A stretch of DNA of 64,000 nt from Vibrio neptunius (GCF_000967495.1 NZ_JXXU01000047.1:81910-145909); one strand, 5' to 3'. Positions 1 through 9,532 are shown, counted from the stretch's first letter. Translations and numbers: made by a program. Notes: generated by a model not told the origin, from the letters alone.

Positions 1-1
1 C

Positions 2-178
2 GGTCTTGACCGCCTAGTGATGCTGCTATGTGGTACAGAGAACATTCGTGATGTTATCGCGTTCCCTAAAACAACCGCGGCAGCGTGTCTACTAACAGAC
101 GCACCAAGTGTTGCTAACCCAGCGGCGCTTGAAGAGCTAGCGATTGCTGTGAAACTAGCAGAGAAGAAAGAAGATTAA
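2..178 (+). CDS. aspS: Aspartyl-tRNA synthetase, C-terminal fragment
   Basis: The window opens inside this gene; only the last 58 codons are present. The residues match the C-terminal end of bacterial-type AspRS: the class II motif 3 region GLDRLVMLL (the ATP-binding arginine), then the conserved stretch NIRDVIAFPKT and a short tail rich in Ala/Lys. The enzyme charges tRNA-Asp in the cytoplasm. A strong intrinsic terminator follows 30 nt after the stop. The fragment is at the window edge, so nothing suggests it is truncated in the genome. Confidence 0.93.
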   Translation, partial: GLDRLVMLLCGTENIRDVIAFPKTTAAACLLTDAPSVANPAALEELAIAVKLAEKKED

Positions 179-209
179 TTCTTTGTTCTAGCGAATAGCT
201 AAATAAAAA

Positions 210-240
210 CGGCGCTTCAATTGAAGCGCCGTTTTTTGTT
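210..240 (+). terminator. aspS intrinsic terminator
   Basis: A perfect inverted repeat (arms CGGCGCTTCAA and TTGAAGCGCCG, 210-231) is followed by GTTTTTTGTTTT, a classical Rho-independent terminator directly after aspS. Confidence 0.9.
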
Positions 241-258
241 TTGTGCGTTAAGCGAGCG

Positions 259-363
259 TGTCATTCCATAGAGAGACGCAGGAGCGAGTAGGGAATCTCC
301 AAAGGTTTTCGATTCGCTTCAAGAGATCCCCAACTCATTCGTCCCTCATTCTTGAGGATGACA
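259..363. repeat. Vibrio-type interspersed palindromic repeat (MITE-like)
   Basis: A ~105-bp non-coding element with terminal inverted ends (TGTCATTCC at the left, GGATGACA at the right) and internal complementary blocks (gagtagggaatctc against gagatccccaactc). From family knowledge this resembles the small mobile repeats dispersed through Vibrio chromosomes. It sits between the aspS terminator and the convergent rluE stop codon and carries no ORF. Confidence 0.6.
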
Positions 364-406
364 GCAACAAGAAATGCTTACTAAGTGCCTATCCAGCAAA
401 GTGTTT

Positions 407-1099
407 CTAATACTCTATTTCCTTCCACTCACCTGGCTGCAATTCACCCAGCTTAATATCGCCCATTGAATATCGAATGAGACGTAGGGTTGGGAAGCCA
501 ATATTAGCCGTCATACGACGAACCTGACGGTTTCTTCCTTCGATAATGGTGATCGCCAGCCAAGTGGTTGGAATATTGGCCCTAAAGCGAACAGGAGGGC
601 TGCGTTCCCATACTCTGGGCTCTGCCATCACTTCAACTTTTGCGGGTAGAGTCATGCCATCTTTAAGCTCAACCCCCGTCCTCAACTTATCGAGGTCAGA
701 CTCTGACGGTGCTCCGTCAACTTGCACCCAATACGTTTTCGGTGACTTAGATTTTGGCTGAGTCAACTTAGCCTGCAATATGCCATCATTAGTCAGTACC
801 ATTAGCCCTTCGCTATCTCTGTCTAATCTCCCGGCCGCATAGACATCTTTCAATGGGATAAAATCAGCCAGTGTTTTTCGGCCTTCACCATCCGTGAATT
901 GGCTCAATGTATCAAAGGGTTTATTGAACACGATAACTTTGCGATCTTCAGGCGCTAATCTAGGCTTATTACTCGTTGGCTTTTTTCGGTTTCTTGACGA
1001 ATGTGGTTTGGTTTTATGCGCTGCTGAAGAGTGTTTAAAACCAGATTGACGTCTACGTGAAGAGGGCGAAGAAGACTCACGGTGTGAGCGTGGTGACAT
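407..1099 (-). CDS. rluE: 23S rRNA pseudouridine synthase, RluE type
   Basis: This belongs to the RsuA/RluB/E/F family, which makes pseudouridine in 23S rRNA (position 2457 in E. coli). The basic, Ser-rich N-terminal ~50 residues form a low-complexity tail. The catalytic domain starts near residue 52 (VIVFNKPFDTL). The catalytic Asp is in the GRLDRDSEGL motif and the family signature EGRNRQVRRM is near residue 190. There is no N-terminal S4 domain, which fits RluE rather than RsuA or RluB. It is divergent from icd, the usual gammaproteobacterial arrangement. Confidence 0.9.
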   Translation of the reverse strand: MSPRSHRESSSPSSRRRQSGFKHSSAAHKTKPHSSRNRKKPTSNKPRLAPEDRKVIVFNKPFDTLSQFTDGEGRKTLADFIPLKDVYAAGRLDRDSEGLMVLTNDGILQAKLTQPKSKSPKTYWVQVDGAPSESDLDKLRTGVELKDGMTLPAKVEVMAEPRVWERSPPVRFRANIPTTWLAITIIEGRNRQVRRMTANIGFPTLRLIRYSMGDIKLGELQPGEWKEIEY

Positions 1100-1401
1100 G
1101 TTAACTACCTTGCAAAAATGTAAACGAAGTGTGGGCGAAAATTTTCAAAATCATCCGTTTTAGGCTATGATGTGCGCGCCCGAAAACAGGATTGGTGCAC
1201 AAGATAATAGACTATTCTTCCGATTTTGTTTAATTATAAAAGTACAGTTCTCACGGATCTTACGCTTAAGCAAACGTAAGGAAAAAACAAAAGAGACAAT
1301 AAATCGCAAACAAGTGAGGGGATGACAATTCAACTTGTTGGCGGACACACAACCCAAAGCCGTTCATCCGACGGGCTTTGTTAGAACAATAGGGAAATTT
1401 C
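1100..1401. promoter_or_regulatory. Divergent rluE/icd intergenic region
   Basis: These 302 bp separate the divergent rluE and icd genes and must hold both promoters. A short hairpin (CAAAGCC and GGCTTTG arms, about 1355-1380) lies just before the icd ribosome-binding site and could affect its translation. No other gene was seen; ORFs here are short and without family resemblance. Confidence 0.45.
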
Positions 1402-3627
1402 ATGCCTACAGAAAAACCTACCATTATTTATACCATCACTGATGAAGCTCCTGCACTAGCAACGTATTCACTGCTACCAATCATTCAGTCGTTCACAGCT
1501 TCATCTGGTATTGATGTTGATACTCGTGATATCTCTCTTGCTGGGCGTATTATTGCAAACTTCCCAGAGCATTTGACTGAAGAACAACGCATTGGTGACG
1601 CACTGGCTGAGCTAGGTGAGCTAGCAAAAACACCTGAAGCTAACATCATCAAACTTCCAAACATTTCTGCTTCTATCCCACAGCTTAAAGCAGCAATCAA
1701 AGAACTTCAGGACAAGGGCTACAATCTGCCTAACTACCCTGAAGAGCCAAGCACGTATGAAGAAGAAGCTATTAAAGCGACTTACGACAAAATCAAAGGT
1801 AGTGCAGTAAACCCTGTACTACGTGAAGGTAATTCAGACCGTCGTGCGCCACTGTCGGTTAAGAACTACGCCAAGAAAAACCCTCATTCAATGGGTGCGT
1901 GGTCAAAAGATTCTAAGTCTCATGTATCAAGTATGTCTGGTAACGATTTCTTTGGTAGCGAAAAGTCTCACACGGTAGAGAGTGCGACCGAGGTTAAGAT
2001 CGAATTCACGGCGGCTGACGGTGCGGTGAAAGAGCTTAAAGCACCATTCGCTCTTCAAGACAAAGAAATCATAGATTGTTCAGTAATGAATAAAAAAGCA
2101 TTAGTAGAATTCTTTGAAAAAGAAATTGCTGATGCGAAACAGCAAGATGTTCTTCTATCGCTTCACATGAAAGCGACAATGATGAAAGTGTCTGACCCAG
2201 TGATCTTCGGTCACGCAGTTAAAGTTTACTACAAAGATGTGTTCGCGAAATACGGTGACGTATTTGATCAACTGGGCGTAGATGTGAACAATGGTATTGG
2301 CGATGTTTACGCTAAGATTGCCTCTCTACCAGCTGCTCAAAAAGAAGAAATCGAAGCTGCGCTGCAAGCGGTTTACGAAACTCAACCACCGCTAGCTATG
2401 GTTGATTCAGATCGTGGTATCACTAATCTTCACGTGCCAAGCGACATCATCGTTGATGCTTCTATGCCTGCAATGCTGCGTTCTTCTGGCCAAATGTGGG
2501 GTCCAGATGGTAAGCAGAAAGACACCAAAGCGATGATTCCTGATCGTAGCTACGCAAGCATCTATCAAGCGGTTATCGATTTCTGTAAAGAAAACGGTGC
2601 GTTTGACCCAACGACAATGGGTAGCGTGCCAAACGTAGGCCTAATGGCTCAGAAAGCGGAGGAGTACGGTTCTCACGATAAAACGTTCATTCTTGACCAA
2701 GCGGGCACAATCCGCGTTGTTGACGCTGCAGGTGCAGTGCTACTAGAGCAAGCGGTTGAGGAAGGCGATATCTTCCGTATGTGCCAGGTGAAAGACGCTC
2801 CGATTCAAGACTGGGTGAAACTGGCGGTAACACGTGCTCGCGCAACAGGTGTACCAGCAGTGTTCTGGTTAGATGAGAATCGTGCACACGACGCTCAGCT
2901 GATCAAGAAGGTGAACGCTTACCTACCTAACCACGATACATCAGGTCTAGAAATCAAGATCCTAGCACCACTAGATGCATGTAAGTTCTCTCTGGAGCGC
3001 ATCAAAGAAGGTAAGGATACTATTTCTGTAACAGGTAACGTACTGCGTGATTACCTAACGGATTTATTCCCGATTCTAGAGCTTGGTACGTCAGCTAAAA
3101 TGCTTTCAATTGTGCCACTAATGAATGGTGGTGGTCTGTTTGAAACTGGAGCAGGTGGTTCGGCACCTAAGCACGTTCAACAGGTTGAGAAAGAGAACCA
3201 CCTACGTTGGGACTCTCTGGGCGAATTCCTTGCACTAGCGGCCTCTCTAGAGCACCTAAGCACAGTGACTGGCAATGCTAAAGCTCAGGTATTGGCTGAT
3301 GCACTAGATAAAGCAACAGGTGAATTCTTGGATAACAACAAGTCACCTTCGCGTAAAGTCGGCGAGTTGGACAACCGTGGTAGTCATTACTATCTAGCAA
3401 CCTACTGGGCGCAAGCACTAGCAGCTCAAACTGCTGATGCAGACCTAGCCGCAGAGTTTGCACCTGTTGCTGAAGCGTTATCTTCAAAAGAAGACGCTAT
3501 CGTTGCTGAGCTTAACGGCGCGCAGGGCGTGGCTGGCGAACTGGGTGGTTACTATGCCCCTGAGTTTGAAAAAGCATCACCTCTGATGCGCCCAAGCGCA
3601 ACATTGAACGCTATCATTAATGACTAA
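1402..3627 (+). CDS. icd: Isocitrate dehydrogenase (NADP+), monomeric
   Basis: At 741 aa this is the ~80-kDa monomeric IDH (type II), not the ~416-aa dimeric enzyme. It converts isocitrate to 2-oxoglutarate and CO2 with NADP+ in the TCA cycle. Recognisable landmarks include the N-terminal TDEAPALATYSLLP, the substrate-site segment around NSDRRAP, and SAKMLSIVPLMNGGGLFETGAG near residue 580. The gene is codon-optimised, as expected for a highly expressed enzyme. The start ATG has a plausible AGGGAA upstream. It ends at a bidirectional terminator shared with cspD. Confidence 0.95.
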   Translation: MPTEKPTIIYTITDEAPALATYSLLPIIQSFTASSGIDVDTRDISLAGRIIANFPEHLTEEQRIGDALAELGELAKTPEANIIKLPNISASIPQLKAAIKELQDKGYNLPNYPEEPSTYEEEAIKATYDKIKGSAVNPVLREGNSDRRAPLSVKNYAKKNPHSMGAWSKDSKSHVSSMSGNDFFGSEKSHTVESATEVKIEFTAADGAVKELKAPFALQDKEIIDCSVMNKKALVEFFEKEIADAKQQDVLLSLHMKATMMKVSDPVIFGHAVKVYYKDVFAKYGDVFDQLGVDVNNGIGDVYAKIASLPAAQKEEIEAALQAVYETQPPLAMVDSDRGITNLHVPSDIIVDASMPAMLRSSGQMWGPDGKQKDTKAMIPDRSYASIYQAVIDFCKENGAFDPTTMGSVPNVGLMAQKAEEYGSHDKTFILDQAGTIRVVDAAGAVLLEQAVEEGDIFRMCQVKDAPIQDWVKLAVTRARATGVPAVFWLDENRAHDAQLIKKVNAYLPNHDTSGLEIKILAPLDACKFSLERIKEGKDTISVTGNVLRDYLTDLFPILELGTSAKMLSIVPLMNGGGLFETGAGGSAPKHVQQVEKENHLRWDSLGEFLALAASLEHLSTVTGNAKAQVLADALDKATGEFLDNNKSPSRKVGELDNRGSHYYLATYWAQALAAQTADADLAAEFAPVAEALSSKEDAIVAELNGAQGVAGELGGYYAPEFEKASPLMRPSATLNAIIND

Positions 3628-3644
3628 TGAGTCATTTTGAAATT

Positions 3645-3675
3645 GAAAAAACCCGCCAAATGGCGGGTTTTTTAT
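3645..3675. terminator. Bidirectional terminator between icd and cspD
   Basis: A-run, CCCGCCA, 2-nt loop, TGGCGGG, T-run: a symmetric hairpin with A-tract and T-tract, able to terminate icd (+) and cspD (-). A second small palindrome (CGACACCT/AGGTGTCG, 3687-3703) lies next to it on the cspD side. Confidence 0.85.
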
Positions 3676-3722
3676 GTTTCTGTTACGACACCTAAGGTGT
3701 CGAGATAAGTTTTGGCAGCGTA

Positions 3723-3944
3723 TTATTTAATGGCTTGAGCTTCTACTGGTATGACAGAGCTTGCGTGATACCCTTTCGGACCTTGTTCCACTTCAAATGT
3801 GACTTGTTGGCCTGCTTTCAGAGTACGATACCCATCCATTTTGATTGTGGAGTAATGCGCAAAAACATCACCGTCTTCACCTTCCGGACAGATAAAACCA
3901 AATCCTTTGGCGTTGTTAAACCATTTTACTGTACCTGTAGCCAT
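3723..3944 (-). CDS. cspD: Cold-shock-like protein CspD
   Basis: A 73-aa single cold-shock domain with RNP1 (KGFGFICPE) and RNP2-like (DVFAHYS) motifs, the CspD-specific MDGYRTLKAGQ segment and a QGPKGYHAS C-terminus. In E. coli CspD is a stationary-phase ssDNA/RNA-binding inhibitor of replication. I chose the internal ATG (MATGTVKWFN) because GAGGG lies 9 nt upstream of it, whereas the in-frame ATG three codons earlier abuts the Shine-Dalgarno. It is divergent from clpS-clpA, the conserved gammaproteobacterial order. Confidence 0.92.
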   Translation of the reverse strand: MATGTVKWFNNAKGFGFICPEGEDGDVFAHYSTIKMDGYRTLKAGQQVTFEVEQGPKGYHASSVIPVEAQAIK

Positions 3945-4408
3945 GCTATACATCCCTCATGCATATTGTTACTGAAGTTGTGTGATTACACGTTTATCCC
4001 GTGTGTAAACAAAAAGTGAATATCCATTCAGCCGCTGCCAAATTTTGAGTCACTATTTGACCAATGTAGCCAATGGTTGAGTACAGTCAATAGGAAAAAT
4101 GTATCACACTCAACATATTTGCAAACAAATCACTTTTAAGATTTACATTTTTGTAACGAATTTCAGCTTAATCCGGTCTGTTGTATTTAAGCTCTGATTG
4201 GTTTTTGGTGTCTTTTTAATCAATTAGATAGAGAATGCGGTTTGATAGAAATCTTTTATTTGCAGCGATACAATTGCTGCATTAGTCTCTAAGTAAGGGC
4301 ACAAATTTGCTTGGCTCAATTTGTTCTTACTTATAAGAGCTAAATCGATAACTTCCGCGTAGCGAAGTGGTAAAATTATCTTAAGCAACTTTCTAAACAC
4401 GATGAGTC
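3945..4408. promoter_or_regulatory. cspD/clpS divergent intergenic region
   Basis: About 460 bp of AT-rich DNA hold the promoters of cspD and clpSA. No RNA gene, repeat or convincing operator was recognised. Confidence 0.35.
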
Positions 4409-4729
4409 ATGAGCAAGCAATTTGAATGGGTCACTCCAGACTCTGATTTACTGGAGCTAGAAAAAACAAAAGTAAAGCCGCCGTCCATGTATAACGTTGT
4501 TTTGAATAACGACGATTACACACCAATGGACTTTGTGATTGAAATCCTAGAGCGTTTTTTCTCTATGGATATAGACAAGGCAACACAAGTGATGCTCAAA
4601 GTGCATTACGAAGGTAAAGCGATATGTGGCACATTTACTGCCGAAGTCGCCGAAACCAAAGTAGCGCAAGTCACAATGTATTCTCAAGAAAACGAGCATC
4701 CTTTGCTTTGTACAATGGAGCAAGCGTAA
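4409..4729 (+). CDS. clpS: ATP-dependent Clp protease adaptor ClpS
   Basis: A 106-aa adaptor that delivers N-degron substrates to ClpAP. It shows the core fold motifs MYNVVLNNDDYTPMDFV (the N-end residue pocket with the NDD acidic cluster), the MLKVHYEGKAICGTF segment, and the flexible acidic N-terminus needed to engage ClpA. It lies 42 nt upstream of clpA, whose partner it is. Confidence 0.95.
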   Translation: MSKQFEWVTPDSDLLELEKTKVKPPSMYNVVLNNDDYTPMDFVIEILERFFSMDIDKATQVMLKVHYEGKAICGTFTAEVAETKVAQVTMYSQENEHPLLCTMEQA

Positions 4730-4771
4730 AGCTGAATCAAGCAACCTAAGTTGCTGCCAAAGGAGGTACTT

Positions 4772-7045
4772 ATGCTGAATAAAGAGTTAGAGTCGAGTCT
4801 AAACGGCGCATTCTCCCGCGCTAGAGACAAACGACATGAGTTCATGACTGTCGAGCACCTCCTGCTAGCATTGTTGGAAAACGATGCTGCAAGGGAAGCC
4901 CTTCTTGCCTGTCAGGCAGATATCGATGCATTAAGAAGCGAGTTAGATATCTTTATTGATCAGACAACTCCTCTTATCCCTGAAAATGATGAAACTCGCG
5001 AAACCCAACCTACATTAAGTTTCCAACGTGTTCTGCAGCGTGCGGTTTTCCACGTGCAGTCTTCAGGACGCAGTGAAGTAACAGGCGCCAACGTGTTGGT
5101 TGCTATCTTCAGTGAACAAGAATCTCACGCGGCTTATCTTCTGAAGAAGAACGATATTAGCCGTCTGGATATCGTTAACTTTATTTCACACGGTATTACC
5201 AAAGCATCAAGCTCAGGTGATGACTCTTCTTCATCCGACTCTTTCAGTAGCAGTGACAGTAGTGAAGAAGCGGGTTCGGAAGAGCGCCTAGAGAGTTTTG
5301 CCTCGAACTTGAATCAGTTGGCTAAGCAAGGTCAAATTGATCCACTGATTGGTCGAGATAAAGAGTTGGAAAGAACGATCCAAGTATTGTGTCGCCGCCG
5401 CAAAAACAATCCACTGCTAGTGGGTGAAGCGGGCGTGGGTAAAACAGCGATAGCAGAAGGTTTGGCGTGGAGAATTGTTGAAGGGCAAGTTCCTGAAATT
5501 ATTAAGAATAGTGTGATTTATTCTCTAGATATCGGTTCGCTACTCGCTGGCACCAAGTATCGTGGTGATTTTGAAAAACGTTTCAAGGCTATTCTTAAGC
5601 AACTAGAGAAAGAAGACGACGCGATTCTTTTCATTGACGAGATCCATACCATTATTGGTGCTGGTGCAGCATCTGGCGGCCAGGTCGACGCAGCGAATCT
5701 GATTAAGCCTCTGCTAAGCAGCGGTAAATTGCGTTGTATCGGTTCTACCACCTATCAGGAATACAGTAATATTTTTGAAAAAGAGCGTGCGCTGTCCCGT
5801 CGTTTCCAAAAGATAGACATCGTTGAGCCGTCACTTGATGATACCACTAAAATTCTGATGGGGCTCAAACCTAAATACGAAGCTCACCATGAAGTGCGCT
5901 ACACCAACAAAGCATTACGTGCTGCGGTAGAGCTTTCGGCTAAATACATCAATGAGCGTCACTTGCCAGACAAAGCTATTGACGTGATTGATGAGGCTGG
6001 TGCTCGTCATCGTTTAGCGCCAGCGAGCCGTCGCAAGAAAACCGTCGGTGTAGCTGATATTGAGGCCATGGTCGCTAAAATGGCTCGTATTCCTGAAAAA
6101 TCAGTGTCTTCTTCTGATAAAGAGATTCTTCAGAATCTGGATGAGAAGATGAAGATGCTGGTGTTTGGTCAGGATGATGCCATTGATGTACTAAGCGAAG
6201 CCATCAAGCTAACTCGAGCTGGTCTTGGCGCGGACAATAAGCCTGTCGGTTCATTCTTATTTGCAGGCCCAACTGGGGTAGGTAAAACGGAAGTTACCGT
6301 TCAGCTGTCGAAATTGATGGGCATTGAGCTACTGCGTTTTGATATGTCTGAATATGGCGAACGTCACTCTGTGAGCCGTTTGATTGGTGCACCTCCAGGT
6401 TACGTTGGATACGATCAGGGCGGTCTGTTGACGGATGCTGTGATTAAACATCCACACTCTGTTGTGCTTTTGGATGAGATAGAAAAAGCGCATCCAGATA
6501 TCTTTAATCTGCTTCTTCAGGTTATGGATAACGGAACGCTGACTGACAACAATGGTCGCAAAGCGGACTTCCGCAATGTCATTCTTGTGATGACGACCAA
6601 CGCTGGTGTTCAGGAAACGGTCAAGAAGTCCATCGGTCTTATCCAGCAAGATCACAGCCACGATGCGATGTCGGAAATCAAGAAAGTCTTTACGCCTGAA
6701 TTCCGTAACCGTCTGGATAACATCATCTGGTTTAACAGCCTTGACGAACATGTTATCCATCAAGTGGTTGATAAGTTCATTGTTGAGCTACAGGCGCAGC
6801 TAGATGCACGTGGTGTATCACTGGAGGTCTCAGATGATGCTAGACATTGGCTAGCACTTAAAGGCTACGATAAAGCTATGGGTGCGCGCCCAATGGGACG
6901 TGTCATTCAAGAGCAACTTAAGAAACCTCTTGCTAATGAGTTGCTGTTCGGTACGTTGGTCGACGGCGGCACTGTGAAAGTCAATCTGAAGAAAGATGAG
7001 CTTAAGTTTAAGTACTTAAGTGAAAAAGAGGCGGCTGTACACTAA
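4772..7045 (+). CDS. clpA: ATP-dependent Clp protease ATP-binding subunit ClpA
   Basis: A 757-aa Hsp100 AAA+ unfoldase. It has an N-domain (1-140), a Ser/Asp-rich linker (145-170), a first AAA module with Walker A GEAGVGKT at 218-225 and Walker B LFIDEIH, and a second module with GPTGVGKT near 500 and VLLDEIEKAHPD. There is no ClpB-type middle coiled coil, and the ClpP-binding IGL loop is present (KKSIGLI). The start ATG at 4772 is preceded by AAGGAGGT; an upstream in-frame TTG at 4751 overlaps that site and is unlikely. Confidence 0.95.
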   Translation: MLNKELESSLNGAFSRARDKRHEFMTVEHLLLALLENDAAREALLACQADIDALRSELDIFIDQTTPLIPENDETRETQPTLSFQRVLQRAVFHVQSSGRSEVTGANVLVAIFSEQESHAAYLLKKNDISRLDIVNFISHGITKASSSGDDSSSSDSFSSSDSSEEAGSEERLESFASNLNQLAKQGQIDPLIGRDKELERTIQVLCRRRKNNPLLVGEAGVGKTAIAEGLAWRIVEGQVPEIIKNSVIYSLDIGSLLAGTKYRGDFEKRFKAILKQLEKEDDAILFIDEIHTIIGAGAASGGQVDAANLIKPLLSSGKLRCIGSTTYQEYSNIFEKERALSRRFQKIDIVEPSLDDTTKILMGLKPKYEAHHEVRYTNKALRAAVELSAKYINERHLPDKAIDVIDEAGARHRLAPASRRKKTVGVADIEAMVAKMARIPEKSVSSSDKEILQNLDEKMKMLVFGQDDAIDVLSEAIKLTRAGLGADNKPVGSFLFAGPTGVGKTEVTVQLSKLMGIELLRFDMSEYGERHSVSRLIGAPPGYVGYDQGGLLTDAVIKHPHSVVLLDEIEKAHPDIFNLLLQVMDNGTLTDNNGRKADFRNVILVMTTNAGVQETVKKSIGLIQQDHSHDAMSEIKKVFTPEFRNRLDNIIWFNSLDEHVIHQVVDKFIVELQAQLDARGVSLEVSDDARHWLALKGYDKAMGARPMGRVIQEQLKKPLANELLFGTLVDGGTVKVNLKKDELKFKYLSEKEAAVH

Positions 7046-7060
7046 GTCGTGTGTTTAATG

Positions 7061-7094
7061 AAAAAGCCAGAGCGTGTGAAGCTCTGGCTTTTTT
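7061..7094 (+). terminator. clpA terminator
   Basis: AGCCAGAGC / GCTCTGGCT stem with a 7-nt loop and a T-run. It also faces the stop of the convergent DUF218 gene. Confidence 0.85.
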
Positions 7095-7097
7095 GTG

Positions 7098-7730
7098 TCA
7101 GTTGAAAACGGATCTTAATGCTAGATAAGATGTCTCAATGTGTGGCGGTATTTCCTGTTCTATCTGAAATCCTTCTTTGGGGTATTCTTTGATTCGCTCA
7201 AAGTCACCCAACAAAGCTTCAACGGTAACATCAAGAGATATCTCTTCACTAAAGTAATCAATAAAAGCAGTTTTAGGGGACGTTACGCAAACATGGTTGA
7301 CTTCATTTGGCCATTGTTTCATGAAAGTAGCGTAAGCTCGCCTCTCCATATAGGGCTTTTGAACCAATATAAACGAACGAAAATCGTAGTAAAGTTCGGT
7401 GAGAAGTTTGGCCGTTAATTGTATATTTTCACCGGTATTGGTAGCTTGTTCTTCGAGGATGATATCAGCTGAGGGTACACCGAGATCTCTAGCTATAGCA
7501 GCAAAAGTATGTGCCTCGGTTTGATCAAAAATACCGTCTGTTAATCGTCCAACACCACCAGAAAATACAACCTTTGTTGCCCAACCATCGTGATAAAGTT
7601 TTGCGGCATGCTCTGCAACCCTAACGTCGTTGCTACCAAGTACAAATAGGCAGTCAGCTTTATGTAATGGCTGATCGAGCTGCATGTAAGCCCACAGGTT
7701 TTCTATGTGTTGGAAAAGCTTGGTATTCAT
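7098..7730 (-). CDS. YdcF/DUF218 family protein
   Basis: A 210-aa soluble member of the DUF218 (SanA/ElyC/YdcF) family. It shows the N-terminal DCLFVLGSNDVRVAEHAAKLY segment, the glycine-rich SGGVGRLTDG loop, the acidic NTGENIQL motif and a QKPYMERRAYATF motif, all typical of the DUF218 Rossmann-like fold. No membrane segment is visible, so it is more like E. coli YdcF, which binds S-adenosylmethionine in vitro, than SanA/ElyC. The physiological role is not established. It follows the YeeZ-like gene with a 15-nt gap on the same strand, so the two are probably co-transcribed. Confidence 0.75.
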   Translation of the reverse strand: MNTKLFQHIENLWAYMQLDQPLHKADCLFVLGSNDVRVAEHAAKLYHDGWATKVVFSGGVGRLTDGIFDQTEAHTFAAIARDLGVPSADIILEEQATNTGENIQLTAKLLTELYYDFRSFILVQKPYMERRAYATFMKQWPNEVNHVCVTSPKTAFIDYFSEEISLDVTVEALLGDFERIKEYPKEGFQIEQEIPPHIETSYLALRSVFN

Positions 7731-7745
7731 ATCAGATTCCCAGTC

Positions 7746-8567
7746 TTATACAAGTTCTAAAGTGTGCTGGTAATGAAAGCGATAACCCAATCTTTGCAAG
7801 CGATCTGCTAGAATTCGTTTGTCTGCTTGTTGTACAACAGGTGGTAGGCGGACATCAGAGCCGACACTGTTGAGCGCTGCTTGATAAAATTCAGCCTTGC
7901 TAACCGTATTGGGTGTCGTCGCATTGATTACAACGTTCTTGCAATTGAGTGCAACGAAGCTTGTTGCACCTATCGCATCGGTCAGATGAAGCATATTGGC
8001 TGGAGCAAGTTCACTGACTTGTTTCAATTTATCGACAAAGCGAGAAGGGTGGCGATCAGGTCCAACGAGTCCACTACAGCGGACAACGCCGTAATCAAGG
8101 CCTGAATCAATTACATACTGCTCTGCTTGCAACATCGTAGCTGCTTTTTCTGAGAATAAGTTACTGTTGTGCGCTCTATTGAGAGAGGCAGCATCTTCGT
8201 CTAAGGCGTCAGCTAGATTTGGGTATACGGTGGTCGAGCTGACCATGATGATTTTCTTAACCTTAGCAACTAGACAAACCTGACAGAGCATATTCCAGTG
8301 CTGAGCGTACTGTTGTCCGAGCCCTTTTCTAAAACCGGGAGGGAAGCAGCCAATCACAATGTCCGCCTTAGTGTTACTAATGGTTTGAGCGACAATATCC
8401 GGATTACTCTGTAAGTCGATTTTAAGCCCTGTCAGATGCTGAGCTTCGAGCTCTTCTACACCTGCGTCAGTGGTGCGGCTGACAAAGACTTTATGACCGA
8501 TAGTTTCGAGGTAATGTGCGAGTGGTTTTCCAAGCCAGCCACCGCCAATAATCAATATTGTTTTCAC
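7746..8567 (-). CDS. YeeZ-like NAD(P)-binding Rossmann protein (extended SDR)
   Basis: A 273-aa atypical extended short-chain dehydrogenase with an N-terminal nucleotide-binding loop IGGGWLGKPLA and a central VSSTTVYP motif in place of the usual catalytic Ser region. This resembles E. coli YeeZ, of unknown substrate. I chose the GTG at 8567, which has AGGGA 6 nt upstream and places the Rossmann strand at the protein start. A longer in-frame ATG at 8630 would add 21 residues without family resemblance. It is upstream of and probably co-transcribed with the DUF218 gene. Confidence 0.7.
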   Translation of the reverse strand: MKTILIIGGGWLGKPLAHYLETIGHKVFVSRTTDAGVEELEAQHLTGLKIDLQSNPDIVAQTISNTKADIVIGCFPPGFRKGLGQQYAQHWNMLCQVCLVAKVKKIIMVSSTTVYPNLADALDEDAASLNRAHNSNLFSEKAATMLQAEQYVIDSGLDYGVVRCSGLVGPDRHPSRFVDKLKQVSELAPANMLHLTDAIGATSFVALNCKNVVINATTPNTVSKAEFYQAALNSVGSDVRLPPVVQQADKRILADRLQRLGYRFHYQHTLELV

Positions 8568-8749
8568 ACTAAGTCCCTGTTTGAAGAGGTTGATAACGTT
8601 AACTATCCTAAAGAAGCAAGGATTAATCAATGGTTTGTTTGGTGTTTGTATGTAGGTGAACGAGTAATACGGAAGAGACTCAAATCTCTCTAAAATGAGT
8701 CTATTATTACTAGTGAGGCGTTATGCCATCCTAACTTTTAGGAAAGCTC

Positions 8750-9532
8750 ATGAAATGGTATCTGTGGATATGGGCCGTCTTGTTTTCATCCATCTCAACG
8801 GCCAATCAAAAAGTGTATATGACGTCATTAGAATGGCCACCGTATTCGGGTGCGGATTTACCAGAGAATGGCTATTCTGTTGCTGTCGCGCGCGAAGCGT
8901 TTTCAGCGATGGGGTACGAGTTAGTCGTGGACTTTCAACCATGGGTTCGTGCTGTCGCTCTAGCGACCAAATCTGAGAAATATGTAGGATACTTCCCAGA
9001 GTACTATTTTGACACCACCGAATTTGTTTTCTCAGATTCTATAGGCAGTGGGCCTTTGGGCTTTGTAGAGAACACTCGTTTCCCGATTCAATGGGAAACA
9101 CTGTCTGATTTGACATTTTTCAAAATTGGGGTGGTGCAGGGCTACGTTAATACGACAGAGTTTGATGATATGGTCGAAACGGGCGAGCTTCAAGTTGAGG
9201 CCTCGACCAATGATGCTAGAAACATACACAAGGTAGCAAAGGGTCGATTGGATATCGCTGTAATAGACCCAAATGTTCTAGAGTACCTCATCAGTATTGA
9301 TGTGAGAGAAGATCTGCTTAGAAAGCGTCTCAGGATGAATGCTAAATTATTAGAAACTAAGCAGTTATATATAGCGTTCAAAGATCAACCCGAGGGCAGA
9401 GATATCCGAGAAGTATTTAATCAAGGTCTAAAGAAAATTGATATCGAACGGATTGTCAGTCGGCTTATGCAGCTAACTGACAATGAGCAGCTCGTTCTGA
9501 GCAATACGCCAGTGATCAATAAAACTAACTAG
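8750..9532 (+). CDS. Periplasmic substrate-binding protein, family 3
   Basis: A 260-aa protein with a signal peptide (MKWYLWIWAVLFSSISTANQ) and an amino-acid-binding-protein-like body (SBP_bac_3). The line VYMTSLEWPPYSGADLPENGY is typical of the short standalone Vibrio and Shewanella members of this family. No permease or ATPase is next to it, so it may be an orphan binder or sensor rather than a working ABC importer component. The ligand cannot be read from sequence. RBS AGGAAA precedes the ATG. Confidence 0.75.
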   Translation: MKWYLWIWAVLFSSISTANQKVYMTSLEWPPYSGADLPENGYSVAVAREAFSAMGYELVVDFQPWVRAVALATKSEKYVGYFPEYYFDTTEFVFSDSIGSGPLGFVENTRFPIQWETLSDLTFFKIGVVQGYVNTTEFDDMVETGELQVEASTNDARNIHKVAKGRLDIAVIDPNVLEYLISIDVREDLLRKRLRMNAKLLETKQLYIAFKDQPEGRDIREVFNQGLKKIDIERIVSRLMQLTDNEQLVLSNTPVINKTN

